From assembly GCA_964469525.1 (NCBI GenBank), contig CAYXYU010000020.1, positions 1 to 22,368 on the forward strand: a stretch of DNA of 22,368 bases. The letters are read 5' to 3'. The notes under the pieces are model-generated. The model was given only the letters and a program-made list of their open reading frames with translations. It was not told the DNA's origin and made no database searches. This document shows, piece after piece, positions 15,764 through 22,368 of the stretch (its first letter is position 1; every line of letters begins with the position of its first letter). Source of the stretch: JABDCD01 sp964469525 (GTDB taxonomy: Bacteria > Pseudomonadota > Alphaproteobacteria > Rickettsiales > SXRF01). Both the position numbers and the translations under genes were made by a program.

Positions 15764-16621
15764 ATGTATTACGCATATCTGCCGTATCGCGGCGTCATAC
15801 GGGTTTCGGGCGAGGATACGATTCCCTTCCTGCAGGGGCTGGTCACGAACGATGTGACGCGCGTGAAAAACGGCGAGGCGGTCTATGCCGCCCTGCTGAC
15901 CCCGCAGGGCAAATTTCTGCATGATTTCTTCGTGGTACCTGAGGGAGATACGATCCTTATCGAAGTGGACATGGCGCGCATAGAGGAGCTGGTCAAGCGC
16001 CTGTCCATGTATAAGCTGCGCTCGAAAGTCACCATTGCGCCAGGGGATAAAAAAGTGACGGCGGTCTGGGGTTCAGAAGCCGAAAGCCATAAGCCAGAAG
16101 CCGGAATATTCAAAGACCCGCGGTTACCGCAGCTGGGATACCGCGTAGTCGGCGATGTCGATACAACGAGAATGATGAAGGCCACGCCCGGGGAGTATGA
16201 GGCGCACCGGCTGTCCCTCGGTATCCCGGATGGCGAGCGCGACCTGATCCCTGAAAAATCCCTGCTCCTCGAATTCGGCATCGACCAACTACACGGCGTC
16301 GATTTCAGCAAGGGCTGCTATGTCGGACAGGAGGTGACGGCCCGTACGAAATATCGCGCCACGCTGCGCAAGTTCATTTACAAGGTGCAGGCGGACGACG
16401 GACTGCTGCCGGAACCGGGTACGCCGGTACTGATAGAAGATAAAGAAGCGGGACAAATGCGTTCCAGCGCCGGGAATATGGGGCTGGCGCTGCTGTCAGT
16501 GGAACAGGTCGAAACCGCGCGAAAAACCCATAAAAATTTCCATTCGGGAACGGTTTTATTGACAGCCTCGCTGCCGACGTGGGTTACCAAGCCACCTCAG
16601 GCGCTTACGGTGGAGGAATAA
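15764..16621 (+). CDS. ygfZ: YgfZ/GcvT-like folate-binding Fe-S cluster assembly protein
   Basis: 285 residues. The N-terminal part (YLPYRGVIRVSGEDTIPFLQ, then GLVTNDV) and the signature KGCYVGQE at residues 183-190 with Cys185 identify the YgfZ/Iba57 family, relatives of the aminomethyltransferase GcvT. YgfZ takes part, with folate, in maturation or repair of certain Fe-S enzymes such as the tRNA-thiolating MiaB. It acts in the cytosol. I chose the ATG at 15764, which puts the conserved LPYRGV motif at the usual distance from the N terminus; a TTG at 15740 would add eight residues and cannot be excluded, since neither has a clear ribosome site. It is the first gene right of the tRNA-like repeat and is followed by yqgE after about 40 bases on the same strand. 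Confidence 0.92.
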   Translation: MYYAYLPYRGVIRVSGEDTIPFLQGLVTNDVTRVKNGEAVYAALLTPQGKFLHDFFVVPEGDTILIEVDMARIEELVKRLSMYKLRSKVTIAPGDKKVTAVWGSEAESHKPEAGIFKDPRLPQLGYRVVGDVDTTRMMKATPGEYEAHRLSLGIPDGERDLIPEKSLLLEFGIDQLHGVDFSKGCYVGQEVTARTKYRATLRKFIYKVQADDGLLPEPGTPVLIEDKEAGQMRSSAGNMGLALLSVEQVETARKTHKNFHSGTVLLTASLPTWVTKPPQALTVEE

Positions 16622-16662
16622 CCGGCTACCTTTTTTATGGGGTATGGGTTATACTTATTTTT

Positions 16663-17247
16663 ATGGCTGAGAAACTCATCTCGCTCGAACAGAAAATCGG
16701 CTCGCTGGAAGGGCATCTGCTCATCGCCACGCCGATGGTTCAGGATACGTGTTTCGCCCGTTCGGTGATTTACATGTGCGCGCATAATGAATCCGGCGCC
16801 ATGGGCATCATCGTCAATTATCCGGTCGAGAATCTCGGCCTCGGCGAAATCCTCGATCAGCTCGACATCAAGAGTCAGCAGCCGAGAGACCTGCCTATTC
16901 ATTTCGGCGGACCCGTCGAGGCCAATCGTGGTTTTATCGTGCACAGTGCTGAATATGCCTGCGCGGAAAGCCTGATCCAGCGCAACGGCGTTGCGGTGAC
17001 GGCGAGCATCAACGTTCTGCAGGATTTAGCATCGGGCAGGGGGCCCAAGCAGGGCATGCTGGTGCTGGGGTATGCCGGCTGGTCGCCCGGCCAGCTCGAG
17101 CAGGAGATCGAAGCGGGGAGCTGGATCGTTGTTCCCGCCAGCAAGCAGTTGGTGTTCGATACCGACAATGAGACCAAGTGGAACGTTGCCATCGCCAGCC
17201 TGGGGATCGACATGGGGCATTACTCCACCGAGGTGGGCCACGCGTAA
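16663..17247 (+). CDS. YqgE/AlgH family protein (UPF0301)
   Basis: 194 residues, typical for the family (about 187 in E. coli). Signatures: GHLLIATPMVQDTCFARSV at the N terminus, GAMGIIVNYP, and FGGPVEANRGFIVHS. The biochemical function of the family is not known; the fold is compact and cytosolic. The ATG at 16663 gives the usual N terminus ahead of LEGHLLIATP. A longer frame back to 16579 would overlap the ygfZ end and add an unlike hydrophobic stretch, so I rejected it. It ends 13 bases from the convergent aat stop, with no clear terminator between them. Confidence 0.92.
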   Translation: MAEKLISLEQKIGSLEGHLLIATPMVQDTCFARSVIYMCAHNESGAMGIIVNYPVENLGLGEILDQLDIKSQQPRDLPIHFGGPVEANRGFIVHSAEYACAESLIQRNGVAVTASINVLQDLASGRGPKQGMLVLGYAGWSPGQLEQEIEAGSWIVVPASKQLVFDTDNETKWNVAIASLGIDMGHYSTEVGHA

Positions 17248-17260
17248 CGGCGCAGCGGGG

Positions 17261-17848
17261 TTACCAGCACTTCTCCGGTTCCATTGCCAGCGCTGCCGCC
17301 AGCCGTTCCAAATAGTCTTCCCGCGAAATTTCCATTCCCCCGAACTGTTTCAGGTGCTCGTTGACATATTGCGTGTCGAACAGCGCGTACCCTGCATCTC
17401 GAAGCATTCGCAGCGCATGCACCAGCGCCGCCTTGCTGGCGTTGGGGGCGCGGGAGAACATGCTTTCACCGAAGAATGCCCCGCCCAGCGCGACGCCGTA
17501 CATGCCGCCCATCAGCTTTTCGTCCTGCCAGTATTCGATGCTGTGGGCGTAGCCTATCGCGTGCAGCTCGCAGTATAGCGCAATGATCGTGTCGTTGATC
17601 CATGTATCCTCCCGCTTGGCGCAGGCGGTGATAACATTGCGGAAGGCGCGGTTAGTGGTGATGGTGAAAGGATGGCGGCGCAGCCACCGCTCCAGCCGCC
17701 GCGGCACGTGAAAAGCATTTAGCGGTATAATGCCGCGCCGCTCGGGATGGAACCAGAGCAGCTCCGGCGCGTGGCGGCTTTCTGCCATCGGAAAATAGCC
17801 GTGCGCATAGGCGGAAAGCAGCAGTTCGGCGGTCAGTGGCTCAGCCAC
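17261..17848 (-). CDS. aat: Leucyl/phenylalanyl-tRNA-protein transferase
   Basis: 195 residues. Adds Leu or Phe from charged tRNA to N-terminal Arg or Lys of proteins, marking them for ClpS/ClpAP (bacterial N-end rule). Signatures: LLSAYAHGYFPMAES at the start, ELLWFHPERRGIIPL, GGMYGVALGGAFFGESMFSR followed by NASKAALVHAL, and LFDTQYVNEHLKQFGGMEI near the end. I chose GTG at 17848, which overlaps the aroQ stop by eight bases and gives an N terminus (AEPLTAELLL) typical of the family. The longer open frame to 18124 would be aroQ read in another frame. Co-translation with aroQ is likely. Confidence 0.93.
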   Translation of the reverse strand: MAEPLTAELLLSAYAHGYFPMAESRHAPELLWFHPERRGIIPLNAFHVPRRLERWLRRHPFTITTNRAFRNVITACAKREDTWINDTIIALYCELHAIGYAHSIEYWQDEKLMGGMYGVALGGAFFGESMFSRAPNASKAALVHALRMLRDAGYALFDTQYVNEHLKQFGGMEISREDYLERLAAALAMEPEKCW

Positions 17849-18284
17849 GTTTCGTGATATTCGCCATCGCCTGCAGAGCCAGCAAATAGCTGTCGCTGCC
17901 GAAGCCGCAGATGACGCCGCGAGCCGCTTTCGAAACATAGGACTGGTGGCGGAATTCCTCGCGGCGGAAGATATTCGACAGGTGCACCTCGATGATCGGG
18001 ATGCCGATGGAAAGCAGCGCGTCCATAATGGCGATCGAGGTATGGGTATAGGCACCGGCATTGATGAGCAGCCCCTGGCACTCCTTTCCAGCCTGCTGGA
18101 TTCTGGTAACAATCTCCCCCTCATGGTTCGACTGGTAGCATGCCAGCGCCAGCCCCAGCCGGCCGGCTTCCGCCTGGCATTTCTTCTCGATGTCGGCCAG
18201 CGTCTCGCTTCCGTAGATGTCCGGCTCGCGCGTGCCGAGCTGGTTGAGGTTGGGGCCGTTGACGAGGAGGATTTTAAGGGGCAT
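17841..18284 (-). CDS. aroQ: Type II 3-dehydroquinate dehydratase
   Basis: 147 residues, the normal length. Converts 3-dehydroquinate to 3-dehydroshikimate in the shikimate pathway; dodecameric cytosolic enzyme. Visible active-site residues: R19 and Y24 in the N-terminal lid (NGPNLNQLGTREPDIYG), N75 and H81 in LLINAGAYTHTS, H101 in EVHLSN, followed by REEFRHQSYVS. ATG at 18284 with a good ribosome site (AAGGAAT) seven bases upstream. It overlaps aat downstream and is divergent from thiS with only 42 bases between start codons. In many alphaproteobacteria accB and accC stand between aroQ and aat; they are absent here. Confidence 0.96.
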   Translation of the reverse strand: MPLKILLVNGPNLNQLGTREPDIYGSETLADIEKKCQAEAGRLGLALACYQSNHEGEIVTRIQQAGKECQGLLINAGAYTHTSIAIMDALLSIGIPIIEVHLSNIFRREEFRHQSYVSKAARGVICGFGSDSYLLALQAMANITKRG

Positions 18285-18326
18285 AGTTGATTCCTTAATA
18301 GAATAAAGATTTATAGACTATTTCCT
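18285..18326. promoter_or_regulatory. Compact divergent control region between aroQ and thiS
   Basis: Only 42 bases separate the two start codons. On the plus strand TTGATT (18287-18292) lies 17 bases ahead of TTTATA (18310-18315), a weak promoter candidate that would start transcription almost at the thiS ATG. No ribosome site is visible before thiS, so a leaderless or nearly leaderless message is possible. The same bases carry the aroQ ribosome site on the other strand. There is no room for a TPP riboswitch. Confidence 0.3.
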
Positions 18327-18527
18327 ATGCAAATCAAAGTGAATGGTGAAACACGCGAATTCACGGCGCCAATCAGCGTGGCGGGACTGGCCGAAGCGCT
18401 GGCGCTGAAACCCTCGCAAGTGGCGATCGAACGCAACCGGCAGATCGTGCCGCGCAGCACATACAATGACGTTGCGCTTTCTGAGGGAGATGAAATAGAA
18501 ATCGTGAATTTCATTGGTGGCGGATAA
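18327..18527 (+). CDS. thiS: ThiS, sulfur-carrier protein of thiazole synthesis
   Basis: 66 residues with the small ubiquitin-like fold: MQIKVNGE strand at the start, a central IERN...IVPRS segment and the terminal NFIGGG. The last glycine is adenylated and thiocarboxylated, and the sulfur is handed to ThiG to form the thiazole ring of thiamin. It heads a plus-strand run with the DUF6356-type gene, thiG and the S51-type gene. No ribosome site precedes its ATG. Confidence 0.93.
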   Translation: MQIKVNGETREFTAPISVAGLAEALALKPSQVAIERNRQIVPRSTYNDVALSEGDEIEIVNFIGGG

Positions 18528-18539
18528 ACGGGGCTGATA

Positions 18540-18740
18540 ATGATCGCACGCAGCAAAGCGCATCTATCGAAGGTAAGTGAAAACTATTTCGAGCATCAGT
18601 GCGTCGCTTTCCGCTATGGCATTACATGCATAGCCGCCGGATTGATGGCATTCATTCATGGCTTCGTGCCTGCATGGTTTGAAACTGCTGCCAGCGACCG
18701 TGTGGCGCGCCTTGCCCAGAATCGAAAGACCAAGACCTGA
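18540..18740 (+). CDS. Small DUF6356-type protein between thiS and thiG
   Basis: 66 residues. The pattern (short N-terminal region ending ENYFEHQCVAFRYG, a hydrophobic segment at about 27-47, then FIHGFVPAWFETAASDRVARL) fits the DUF6356 proteins found mainly in alphaproteobacteria, of unknown function. The segment may be one membrane helix or a buried hairpin. It starts 12 bases after thiS and ends one base before the thiG start, so it is almost certainly co-expressed with the thiazole genes. A role in thiamin synthesis is not established. Confidence 0.75.
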   Translation: MIARSKAHLSKVSENYFEHQCVAFRYGITCIAAGLMAFIHGFVPAWFETAASDRVARLAQNRKTKT

Positions 18741-18741
18741 G

Positions 18742-19539
18742 ATGAATGATCCTTTAATCATTGCCGGTAAATCCTATACCTCCCGCCTGCTGGTGGGCAC
18801 CGGGCGGTATAAGGACATGGCGGAAACCAAAGCGGCGATCGAGGAGAGCGGCGCCGAGATCGTGACTGTGGCGCTACGGCGCATGGACCTCACGAAAAAA
18901 GGCGAAGGCTCGCTGCAGGAGGCGATCGATCCGAAAAAATATACCTACCTGCCCAACAGCGCCGGCTGTTATACCGCCGACGAGGCGGTGCGCACCTTAA
19001 GCCTTGCGCGCGAGCTCGGCGGTTGGACATTGGTGAAGCTTGAGGTGATCGGTGACAAGCGTACGCTGTATCCGGACGTCGGGGAAACCATCAAAGCCGC
19101 CGACATACTGGTCAAGGAAGGCTTTCAGGTGATGGCCTATACCAGCGACGATCCGCTGGTTGCCAAAAAGCTGGAGGAGGCAGGCTGCGTGGCGGTGATG
19201 CCGCTCGGCGCGCCGATCGGTTCTGGGCTGGGCATCCAGAACCCGCTGAACATCCGTTTAATCGTCGAGCAGGCGAAGGTGCCGATCCTGGTCGATGCCG
19301 GGGTGGGGACGGCGTCGGACGTTACCATTGCCATGGAACTGGGCTGCGACGGGGTGCTGCTCAACACGGCGCTTGCCGCCGCGAAGGATCCGGTGCTGAT
19401 GGCCCGCGCCATGAAGGCGGCGGTGGAAGCCGGAAGGCTTGCTTATCTGGCCGGGCGCATGCAAAAGCAGGATTATGCCACGGCAAGCTCGCCGGAAACG
19501 GGTTTGATCACGGAAGAAAAACGCAAACAGAACGCTTAA
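18742..19539 (+). CDS. thiG: ThiG, thiazole synthase
   Basis: 265 residues, normal length. TIM-barrel enzyme that joins 1-deoxyxylulose 5-phosphate, dehydroglycine and ThiS-bound sulfur into the thiazole phosphate of thiamin. Signatures: LLVGTGRYKDM near the start, the imine-forming Lys99 in WTLVKLEVIGD, MPLGAPIGSGLGI at about 153-165, and VDAGVGTASD at about 184-193. Start chosen at ATG 18742, one base after the upstream stop; the earlier in-frame ATG at 18658 lies inside the small upstream gene and adds residues not seen in ThiG. Confidence 0.96.
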   Translation: MNDPLIIAGKSYTSRLLVGTGRYKDMAETKAAIEESGAEIVTVALRRMDLTKKGEGSLQEAIDPKKYTYLPNSAGCYTADEAVRTLSLARELGGWTLVKLEVIGDKRTLYPDVGETIKAADILVKEGFQVMAYTSDDPLVAKKLEEAGCVAVMPLGAPIGSGLGIQNPLNIRLIVEQAKVPILVDAGVGTASDVTIAMELGCDGVLLNTALAAAKDPVLMARAMKAAVEAGRLAYLAGRMQKQDYATASSPETGLITEEKRKQNA

Positions 19540-19571
19540 ATCAATAAGCGCACAAAACGTAACGGGGAACC

Positions 19572-20612
19572 ATGTCCGAGGAATTACACACGCGGCGCAA
19601 CTGGCTTGCGCGCGTTGCCGCCGGTACAGTGCTAACGGCAGTGCCCGGCTGTAATAGGGAGATTATCCTGCCGCAGACATCAGCGCGCGAGGAAAGCCCT
19701 CCGCGCGCCGTGCAGATTCTGATCGGCGGCGCCATTTCCGGTCGGCCGGCGCTGGAGCATGTAACGCCGGAGGAGTTCGATCCTAGCGGCGTTTACCGGC
19801 AGATCAGGACAGCTTTTCCTCACGTCAGGAAAGTGGTCAGCATCACCAGTGCCTCAAAGCTCTACGCGCAACGCAATGCTGAAGACCAGAAGCAGCTTTT
19901 TACACGCCTTGGCGCCAGGAAAGTGGATACCATCGCCAGCCGCGAAGAAGCCAACCGCAATACGCTGGCTCAGGCCATTGAGGAAGCGGATATGGTGTTC
20001 ATGACCGGTGGCGATCAGGGGAGGCTCGTCGATGCGCTGGTTGGAACGCCGGCGCTTGCTGCACTGCAAAAAAGGCTGAGCGATCCCGCGTTCATTCTGG
20101 CGGGAACATCGGCGGGGGCGGCCTGCATGTCGGAAATCATGATCAATGGTGGGCGGGAAAAAGCTTATATCTATCAAACGCCACCCGAGGAAGGAGAAGA
20201 CCGCCGCCCTGTGACGGAACAGATGCGGGATGGGCTCGGCATATTTCCGGCTATTGTCGATACGCATTTCAGCCAGCGCCAGCGCGGGCCACGTTTACAG
20301 GAAGCCCTGCGGGAGCATCCGGGGCGCGTCGGCATCGGGTTGGACGAGGGTACAGCGCTGGTAGTGGATAATGGCAAAGTGCAGGTGCTGGGCAAGGGCC
20401 GCGTGTTATTGGCCACTGCGGATGCTGCGGGACAGCTGCGGCGGCAGTGGCTGGCGGGAAAAACCAATCACCCCATCATCGATGCGAATCAGACCCATCG
20501 GATTAGTGAGGATGGATGGGATTCGGCCGCGCAGGGCTTCGATCTGTTTCGCCCGCCGCTGCCCCAGCCCGATATGGTTGCCAGTCGACGCGGCATGGCA
20601 CTGGCGCCCTAA
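19572..20612 (+). CDS. Cyanophycinase-like S51 peptidase, putative Tat lipoprotein
   Basis: 346 residues. The N terminus carries TRRNWLAR, a twin-arginine motif, then a hydrophobic stretch ending in VPGC, so Cys27 may be lipidated; the Pro before Gly is unusual for a lipobox. The body has S51-family signatures: FMTGGDQ at 143-149, the nucleophile motif GTSAGA with Ser180, IVDTHFSQRQRGPRL at 228-242 with His232, and GIGLDEGTAL at 254-263 with Glu259. Family members include cyanophycinase (exported forms exist) and dipeptidase E. No cyanophycin synthetase is in the window, so the substrate is open. The gene begins 32 bases after thiG with a G-rich ribosome site and ends two bases from the convergent next gene. 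Confidence 0.85.
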   Translation: MSEELHTRRNWLARVAAGTVLTAVPGCNREIILPQTSAREESPPRAVQILIGGAISGRPALEHVTPEEFDPSGVYRQIRTAFPHVRKVVSITSASKLYAQRNAEDQKQLFTRLGARKVDTIASREEANRNTLAQAIEEADMVFMTGGDQGRLVDALVGTPALAALQKRLSDPAFILAGTSAGAACMSEIMINGGREKAYIYQTPPEEGEDRRPVTEQMRDGLGIFPAIVDTHFSQRQRGPRLQEALREHPGRVGIGLDEGTALVVDNGKVQVLGKGRVLLATADAAGQLRRQWLAGKTNHPIIDANQTHRISEDGWDSAAQGFDLFRPPLPQPDMVASRRGMALAP

Positions 20613-20614
20613 AG

Positions 20615-21595
20615 CTACCCGCGCGCCGCGCCCTTTTCCTGCTGCAGGTGCGGCTGGATGTATTTGTGCTGCAGGACTTTGCCCAGCGCCTCGGTAAGGC
20701 TTTGCAACCCCGATATGACCGATGGCATGTCGGTATCATCGAACTGGCACTGTTTGCGCTCTTCCAGTGCCATTAACAGGCATGCCAGCGTACCCAGCCC
20801 GGTGGCGCCGGCAATGCCCATGGCAGTGAGGTTGTCGACGGTATTGCGCGTTAAGTAACGGGGCTGAAGCAACTCTCCATCCCGCTCCATAGCCTTGTTA
20901 TAGAATTCCATGGTTTTGCCAATGTGTTCCGGTTTCCACGCTTCGGGGTCGCGCGCCAGGCGCAGCCTCTCCTGCAGGGAGGCTCCCATCTCCTTGCGGT
21001 GCGTATCCGTAACCCGCGGAGGGTCGAAGGACTGGGTGGCTGCATATCCGCCGGCCGCGAGGGCGGTGGCACCCAGTCCGATAGCAGCGCCGGTCGTTCT
21101 TTTAAGAAAACGGCGGCGGTCGATCATCTGATCCATTTTGTCTATATCGACGCGCGTACCAATAAGATAGTTCTCATTATCATTGAGCGCCGCATCGAAA
21201 GCCCCTTGTTCGTCGCCATCGAATTGCAGCGGGCGCTGTCCCGGTTTTTCGATCGCATAGCGCAGCTTCGCCGTTACGTGCCGCAGCGCTTCTCGGGCTG
21301 CGGCGCGCTGATCCTCCAAAGGCTTTCCTTCATCGGCGGCTTTCTGGCCTGCCATTTCATAAAGCCGGCGCAGCGCATCGGCGGCGGTGGCTTGGAACGC
21401 CAGGTCGCGGAACGGAGCTTCACGATAAAGTTCATACGCCACTGCCGGACTGTTGTTGATGCGGTCTTCCAGATTCTCAGCGTGTTTTATCGCTCGCATG
21501 CGAGAGTAATCCCGCAGCTTAAGCAGCGCCTTCCAGAGTGAATCGTTCTCCGCTTCCTGCCAATGGACGACATCATTATCAGGAACATCAAGCAC
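20615..21595 (-). CDS. Unknown membrane protein with internal twin-arginine motif (paralog 1)
   Basis: 326 residues of no family I recognise. GTG start at 21595 with a good ribosome site (AGGAG, eight bases upstream). Residues 1-158 are charged and helical with no signal peptide. Then comes DRRRFLKRTTGA (159-170) and a Gly/Ala-rich hydrophobic stretch to about 187, a motif that would be a textbook Tat signal if it were N-terminal. A helical region follows, with a second hydrophobic segment at about 255-276 and a C-terminal tail ending ARG. It is paralogous to the next gene upstream: RDLxxxxxTADALxxLYE, DEGKxxEDQRxAxREAL and the region around the RR motif all align. A two-pass protein with cytosolic ends, or a Tat-dependent anchor, is possible. 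Confidence 0.7.
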   Translation of the reverse strand: MLDVPDNDVVHWQEAENDSLWKALLKLRDYSRMRAIKHAENLEDRINNSPAVAYELYREAPFRDLAFQATAADALRRLYEMAGQKAADEGKPLEDQRAAAREALRHVTAKLRYAIEKPGQRPLQFDGDEQGAFDAALNDNENYLIGTRVDIDKMDQMIDRRRFLKRTTGAAIGLGATALAAGGYAATQSFDPPRVTDTHRKEMGASLQERLRLARDPEAWKPEHIGKTMEFYNKAMERDGELLQPRYLTRNTVDNLTAMGIAGATGLGTLACLLMALEERKQCQFDDTDMPSVISGLQSLTEALGKVLQHKYIQPHLQQEKGAARG

Positions 21596-21639
21596 AAGTA
21601 TTCTCCTATCAGGTTAATTTATTATCCGGATCCGATACG

Positions 21640-22368
21640 TTATCCGCGCGCGGATCGTGCACTCGACTGCCGCGGCTGCGGCGCTAAAGCATGCTGCATG
21701 ATCTTTCCCAGTTCGGTGGCAATGATCATCAGCTGAGGCTTGAGCGCCGCCATCGTATCCTTATCCCGGTAGAACTCGTCCCGTATTTGAGCCGCCGCTG
21801 CGATGCTTGCAACCGCTCCGAAGGCGGCAGCGGCGGCGGCACCGGCCGCCGGCAGGTTAATGCTGTCACGGGTAAAATAAGTTCCATCGGTTCGGGATTG
21901 CTCACCGGTATCCGGCGTGGCGGAGGCATCCGGCAATTCTTTAACGACATGGCGACCAGCCACGAAGGCGCCCAGTCCAAGCCCGGCGGCGGCGGCACCC
22001 AGGGCACGCACTGCCGTGCGCCGATTGATAATCTCGTCATGCTGGCTGATGTGGGTGCCGCCCAGGAAGAAGAAACGATTTTCCAGTTCATTGAAAGCGC
22101 AATGAAAAGCGGTTTCCTCCTGCCGGTCAAGCCTCAGCCGCTGGCGGCCGCCGCCTTTCGCCCAGCGCTGAAATTTACTTACCATGGTGTGCAGCGCTTC
22201 CCGTCCGGCGACGCGCTGTTCCTCCGGGGACTTTCCTTCATCCTCGGCGTTTGCAGCAGCCAATTCGTAGAGGGTGCATAAGGCATCGGCAGTGACGGCC
22301 CGCCTGCTCAGATCACGGTAGGCGGCATCACCGTCAGGTTTTTTATTGGCATGCCTGCTGGCCTCCTC
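21640..22368 (-). CDS. Unknown membrane protein, tandem paralog 2 (5' end beyond window)
   Basis: The frame stays open to the window edge; 242 residues are visible and the true start lies outside. An internal TTG at 22263 should not be taken as the start, because upstream residues (YRDLSRRAVTADALCTLYEL) still match the neighbouring paralog (FRDLAFQATAADALRRLYEM). It shares the order of parts: helical region, INRRTAVRALGAAAAG with a hydrophobic run, a second Ala-rich hydrophobic segment, then a helix (LMIIATELGKIMQHAL against LQSLTEALGKVLQHKY) and the C-terminal ARG. It is 44 bases upstream of its paralog on the same strand, so the two are probably one transcript. Function unknown. Confidence 0.7.
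   Translation of the reverse strand, partial: EEASRHANKKPDGDAAYRDLSRRAVTADALCTLYELAAANAEDEGKSPEEQRVAGREALHTMVSKFQRWAKGGGRQRLRLDRQEETAFHCAFNELENRFFFLGGTHISQHDEIINRRTAVRALGAAAAGLGLGAFVAGRHVVKELPDASATPDTGEQSRTDGTYFTRDSINLPAAGAAAAAAFGAVASIAAAAQIRDEFYRDKDTMAALKPQLMIIATELGKIMQHALAPQPRQSSARSARG

Noticed and set aside
17849..18124. N-terminal extension of aat
   Set aside because: Arg/Ser/Cys-rich sequence that is aroQ read in another frame; the family N terminus begins at the GTG at 17848.
21642..21655. 14-base palindrome ATCCGCGCGCGGAT at the end of paralog 2
   Set aside because: Mostly explained by the codons for the terminal Ala-Arg-Gly; no T-run follows, so no regulatory claim.
1..22368. CRISPR array, transposase, integrase or phage genes
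   Set aside because: No spaced repeats of CRISPR type and no recombinase or phage-like product seen on either strand.

Overview
The window looks like a piece of an alphaproteobacterial chromosome. The partial tRNA-Thr(GGT), the small DUF6356-type protein, the thiS/thiG pair and the aroQ-aat pair all fit that class; I cannot resolve the order. The window falls into three parts.

(1) 1-15703, island-like segment. It opens with the 3' end of a tRNA-Thr gene. Next, on the minus strand, comes a gene for an unrecognised 1187-residue membrane-anchored protein with its own promoter. It is followed by a tightly packed minus-strand Pel exopolysaccharide operon. In transcription order this is a polytopic membrane protein (possible GT-C fold), pelB, pelD, pelE, pelF and pelG, with two ATGA overlaps and gaps of 3 to 9 bases. 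About 400 bp upstream lies a separate secreted hydrolase that matches only the N-terminal glycoside-hydrolase part of PelA. No PelC and no PelA deacetylase part are present. Just past the hydrolase gene, at 15671-15703, is a decayed copy (27 of 33 identical) of the T-arm, acceptor end and CCA region of the tRNA. Two direct repeats of a tRNA 3' end bracketing an accessory locus are the usual mark of a tRNA-targeted integrated element, although no integrase is visible.

(2) 15764-20612, housekeeping genes: ygfZ and yqgE (plus), aat and aroQ (minus, overlapping), then thiS, a DUF6356-type gene, thiG and a cyanophycinase-like (S51) putative Tat lipoprotein (plus).

(3) 20615-22368, two tandem paralogous minus-strand genes of unknown function, the second cut by the window edge. 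Each carries a twin-arginine-like motif plus hydrophobic stretch in the middle of the protein rather than at the N terminus.

How the parts work together: PelD (c-di-GMP receptor with a conserved RxxD), PelE, PelF (cytosolic glycosyltransferase) and PelG (transporter) should form the inner-membrane synthase. PelB spans the periplasm and outer membrane. The separate hydrolase would trim the polymer in the periplasm. Deacetylation, if it happens, must be supplied from elsewhere. The least explained items are the extra operon-leading membrane protein, the 1187-residue protein with a TonB-like layout, and the paralog pair with internal Tat-like anchors.
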